The position numbers were made by a program, and so were the translations under genes. The notes under the pieces are model-generated. The model had not been told where the DNA came from, ran no database searches, and saw only the letters and a list, made by a program, of their open reading frames with translations. DNA of 64,000 bases from Saccharothrix sp. ALI-22-I (lineage in GTDB: Bacteria > Actinomycetota > Actinomycetes > Mycobacteriales > Pseudonocardiaceae), in assembly GCF_001984175.1 (NCBI RefSeq), contig NZ_MTQP01000041.1:32115-96114 (forward strand), given 5' to 3'. Within the stretch, counting starts at the first letter, position 1. Each line of letters begins with the position of its first letter. Shown in pieces: positions 62,186 through 64,000 of the stretch.

Positions 62186-63077
62186 CCTCGACGTTGTCCA
62201 CCCTGGCACTGAGATGCGCAGCCTGCGGAGCACCCACTCGCTGAGCGACCTGCCGTGGCGGTGCGCCGGCTGCCACGGCGTCCTCGACCTCGCCGGGTTC
62301 ACACCGGCCATGCCGACGCTCACCGATCTCGCGACCCGCCGCCCCACCCTGTGGCGCTACGCCGAAGCCCTGCCGATCCCCGAACCTCACGACATCACGA
62401 TGGGCGAGGGCCTGACCCCCTTGGTCACCGCGCCGGCGCAGCCCGGTGTCGCGCTCAAGGCCGACTACCTCATGCCCACCGGATCCTTCGAGGACCGCGG
62501 CGCCGTGCTCCTGGCCGCCCTCACCGCCCGCCTCGGCGTCACCCGGCTCATGGCCGACAGCAGCGGCAACGCCGGAACTGCTGTCGCCGCCTACGCCGCC
62601 CGCGCCGCCTACGCCGCCCGCGCCGGCATCGCCTGCGACGTCTACGTACCCGCGGACACCTCAGCCGGCAAGGTCGGACAGCTCCGCGCCTACGGCGCCA
62701 CCGTGCACCAGATCCCCGGCACCCGCGAGGACACCGCCCGAGCCGCGGCCCGAGCCGCCGACGAGCCGGGCGTCTTCTACGCCAGCCACGTGCACAACCC
62801 CGTCTTCCTGCACGGCACGAAGACGTACGTGCTGGAGCTCTGGGAGCAACTCGGCGGCCGGCTGCCCGACACGCTCGTCCTGCACGTCGGCAACGGCACG
62901 CTCGTGCTCGGCGCCTACCTCGGCGCCGTGGAGCTGCGCGACCAGAACCTGATCGACCGGCTGCCGCGGATCGTCGCGGTCCAAGCCGCCGGCTGCGCAC
63001 CGCTGGCCTCCGCGTTCCACGACGGTGCAGTGCGGCGGGGACGTGCGCAACAACCGCCTGAAGGGAGTCGTCCGTGA
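62182..63077 (+). pseudogene. Threonine-synthase-like fold-type II PLP protein, inactivated
   Basis: The ATG at 62182 starts STLSTLALRCAACG and hits a stop at 62242. The next frame continues SDLPWRCAGCHGVLDLAGFT, completing a four-cysteine zinc ribbon, then TMGEGLTPLV and LMPTGSFEDRGAVLLAALTA. In the family this is PTGSFKDRG with the PLP lysine, so Lys is Glu here. SSGNAGTAVAAYAARAAYAA follows, with AYAARA duplicated, and the protein ends early at 63077 after AGCAPLASAFHDG. Frameshift, loss of the lysine and truncation point to a pseudogene of the operon's last enzyme. Confidence 0.8.
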
Positions 63078-63139
63078 GGCGTTGCGGACCTGGATCCGGA
63101 AGGACGAGGCCGACCGCGGCGTTGCAGCGTCTCCTGACG

Positions 63140-63170
63140 CCGGCCGAGATGACTGGTGCACCTCGGCCGG
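63140..63170. terminator. Hairpin after the DSD1/OCD operon
   Basis: The arms CCGGCCGAG and CTCGGCCGG pair perfectly around 13 bases, about 60 bases after the last stop. It can serve both the operon and the convergent AbfB remnant. Confidence 0.5.
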
Positions 63171-63200
63171 GCGGGTCCGGTGTTGTGCGCTGGGTTGAGG

Positions 63201-63490
63201 TCAGTAACCGAGGTGGAAGGTGGCGTCGGCGCGGGCGGTGGTGGTCGTGATCTCGTCGATGCGCAGGACGAAGTTCGAGTGCCGGAGGTAGCGGGTCGGG
63301 TAGTTGACCGAGCGGAACGACGACCAAGAGGCGTCCGCCAGGCCGGCGACCCGGGTGAACGTGGCGTCGGCGGCGAAGCCGGAGGTGCCGTCGTTGGGCG
63401 CGAGCTTGACCTCGAAGCCCTGGTGCCGCAGGTAGTTGCCGGGGAAGTTGTCGCAGGCGGTGGAACGCGGGATCGGTCCGGCAACCCAGC
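63201..63490 (-). pseudogene. AbfB (arabinose-binding, CBM42-like) domain remnant
   Basis: The minus strand reads NYLRHQGFEVKLAPNDGTSG, FAADATFTRVAGLADASWSS, FRSVNYPTRYLRHSNFVLRI, ARADATFHLGY. This is the repeating RYLRH...ADATF pattern of an AbfB beta-trefoil. It ends at a natural stop, but upstream it changes to unrelated sequence near 63490, so only the C-terminal carbohydrate-binding domain of a larger glycosidase remains. Confidence 0.75.
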
Positions 63491-63757
63491 TCGCGCGCAA
63501 GCCGCTCAACCTGCACGGTGAACTCCTCAGCTCGGTGCTGCCCACTCAGGCCGTGTGGGCCAACCTGCCCCCGGCCATTACCTACGTGTGCAGGTACCCG
63601 CGCACACGATGACCCACTGCGCAAGCGGCTCCGGTCCCACGCCCACAACCAAGTCCCAGGAGTGCACGACGATGACGTCCAGTCCCGCGGCGGCCGGTGC
63701 GCGCCGTCGTATCGGCCGTGTCGGCTCCGGTCTGCCGCCGAAGCGCGTCGACCGGGT

Positions 63758-64000
63758 CCACGCAGTTCCAGGTCTCCACCCTCGAATACCTGCCCAAGCA
63801 GTGGAACAGGACGAACTCGACCGACGGCGACATCACCGCGGCGACCATCTCCACCAGCACCGACGGCGTCACGTTCACCACCGTGGCCACCGCGAACTGG
63901 GCCGGCGACCGCAAGACGAAGATCGTCGAGTGGCCGGGTCGCGACGTCCGCCTCGTCCGGGTCCTGGTCACCGCGGCGACCGGTGGCTACGCGAACATCA
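63758..64000 (+). pseudogene. F5/8 type C (discoidin-like) domain fragment, open at the window edge
   Basis: The plus strand reads FQVSTLEYLPKQWNRTNSTD, GDITAATISTSTDGVTFTTV, ATANWAGDRKTKIVEWPGRD, VRLVRVLVTAATGGYANI. This is a discoidin domain of secreted glycoside hydrolases. No start or signal peptide is found upstream, so the 5' end seems lost; the gene may continue to the right. Confidence 0.65.

Noticed and set aside
1..64000. CRISPR array, tRNA or rRNA genes
   Set aside because: No regularly spaced short repeats and no cloverleaf or rRNA-like segments were seen. The only tandem repeats are coding (37823-38254) and short 8-base or 15-base units.

Overview
The window is high-GC DNA with GTG/TTG starts, frequent 4-bp start/stop overlaps, SARP, PucR, WYL, ANTAR, STAS, DUF3040 and RGCVC-type proteins. 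This points to a filamentous actinomycete, most likely Pseudonocardiales (Saccharothrix/Lentzea/Actinosynnema-like). Organism and family calls come from reading alone; no database search was possible. Many genes are broken and five shards of one transposase family are scattered through the window, so this looks like a recombining accessory region, perhaps a chromosome arm.

Left part (1-9.6 kb): an FAD monooxygenase/TetR operon runs off the left edge, followed by a truncated TetR gene and transposase debris. Next comes the most coherent locus, a six-gene minus-strand operon (9468 to 2543) with a divergent LysR regulator. It encodes an SDR reductase, an MFS exporter, a Tat-exported bicovalent FAD oxidase, a UDP-GlcNAc 2-epimerase, a cupin, and an FG-GAP/VCBS propeller. 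The last two look like the separated halves of fungal aldos-2-ulose dehydratase, which suggests a sugar-derived (possibly pyranone-like) small molecule with dedicated export and regulation.

10.5-24 kb: transposase debris, a hypothetical protein, a secreted Calx-beta protein, a large AfsR/SARP-type regulator, a TPMT-type methyltransferase, a second bicovalent FAD oxidase, a CBM2-like secreted protein, decayed GNAT and KtrB/KtrA genes, and a divergent HTH regulator/hydrolase pair followed by a partial duplicate of the regulator's C-terminus.

24-40 kb: truncated NlpC-like gene, DUF3040, TraR/DksA zinc finger, PucR regulator with a decayed D-amino-acid dehydrogenase fragment, epoxide hydrolase/WYL regulator pair, decayed xanthine-dehydrogenase-type genes, DPP-IV and serine-protease fragments around a transposase shard, polyphosphate kinase 2, a Ser/Thr kinase, a secreted NlpC-VCBS protein, a methyltransferase and a decayed sorbosone dehydrogenase.

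40-59 kb: RTX-like secreted protein, orphan BTAD regulator, tandem GAF-ANTAR proteins, DUF5994, two STAS paralogues (one frameshifted) with a shared leader, RGCVC protein, XRE regulator, a decayed SDR paralogue, DHA2 exporter, luciferase-like monooxygenase, fatty acid desaturase, TerC, CNNM/CBS membrane protein and several very small genes. Many of these are of kinds common in stress-response regions of such genomes.

59.4-63.1 kb: a tightly overlapping operon of a YheO/DauR-type regulator, a DSD1-type PLP enzyme, an ornithine cyclodeaminase/mu-crystallin family enzyme and a threonine-synthase-like gene. The last is frameshifted, lacks the PLP lysine and is truncated. The right edge carries remnants of carbohydrate-binding (AbfB) and F5/8 type C domains.
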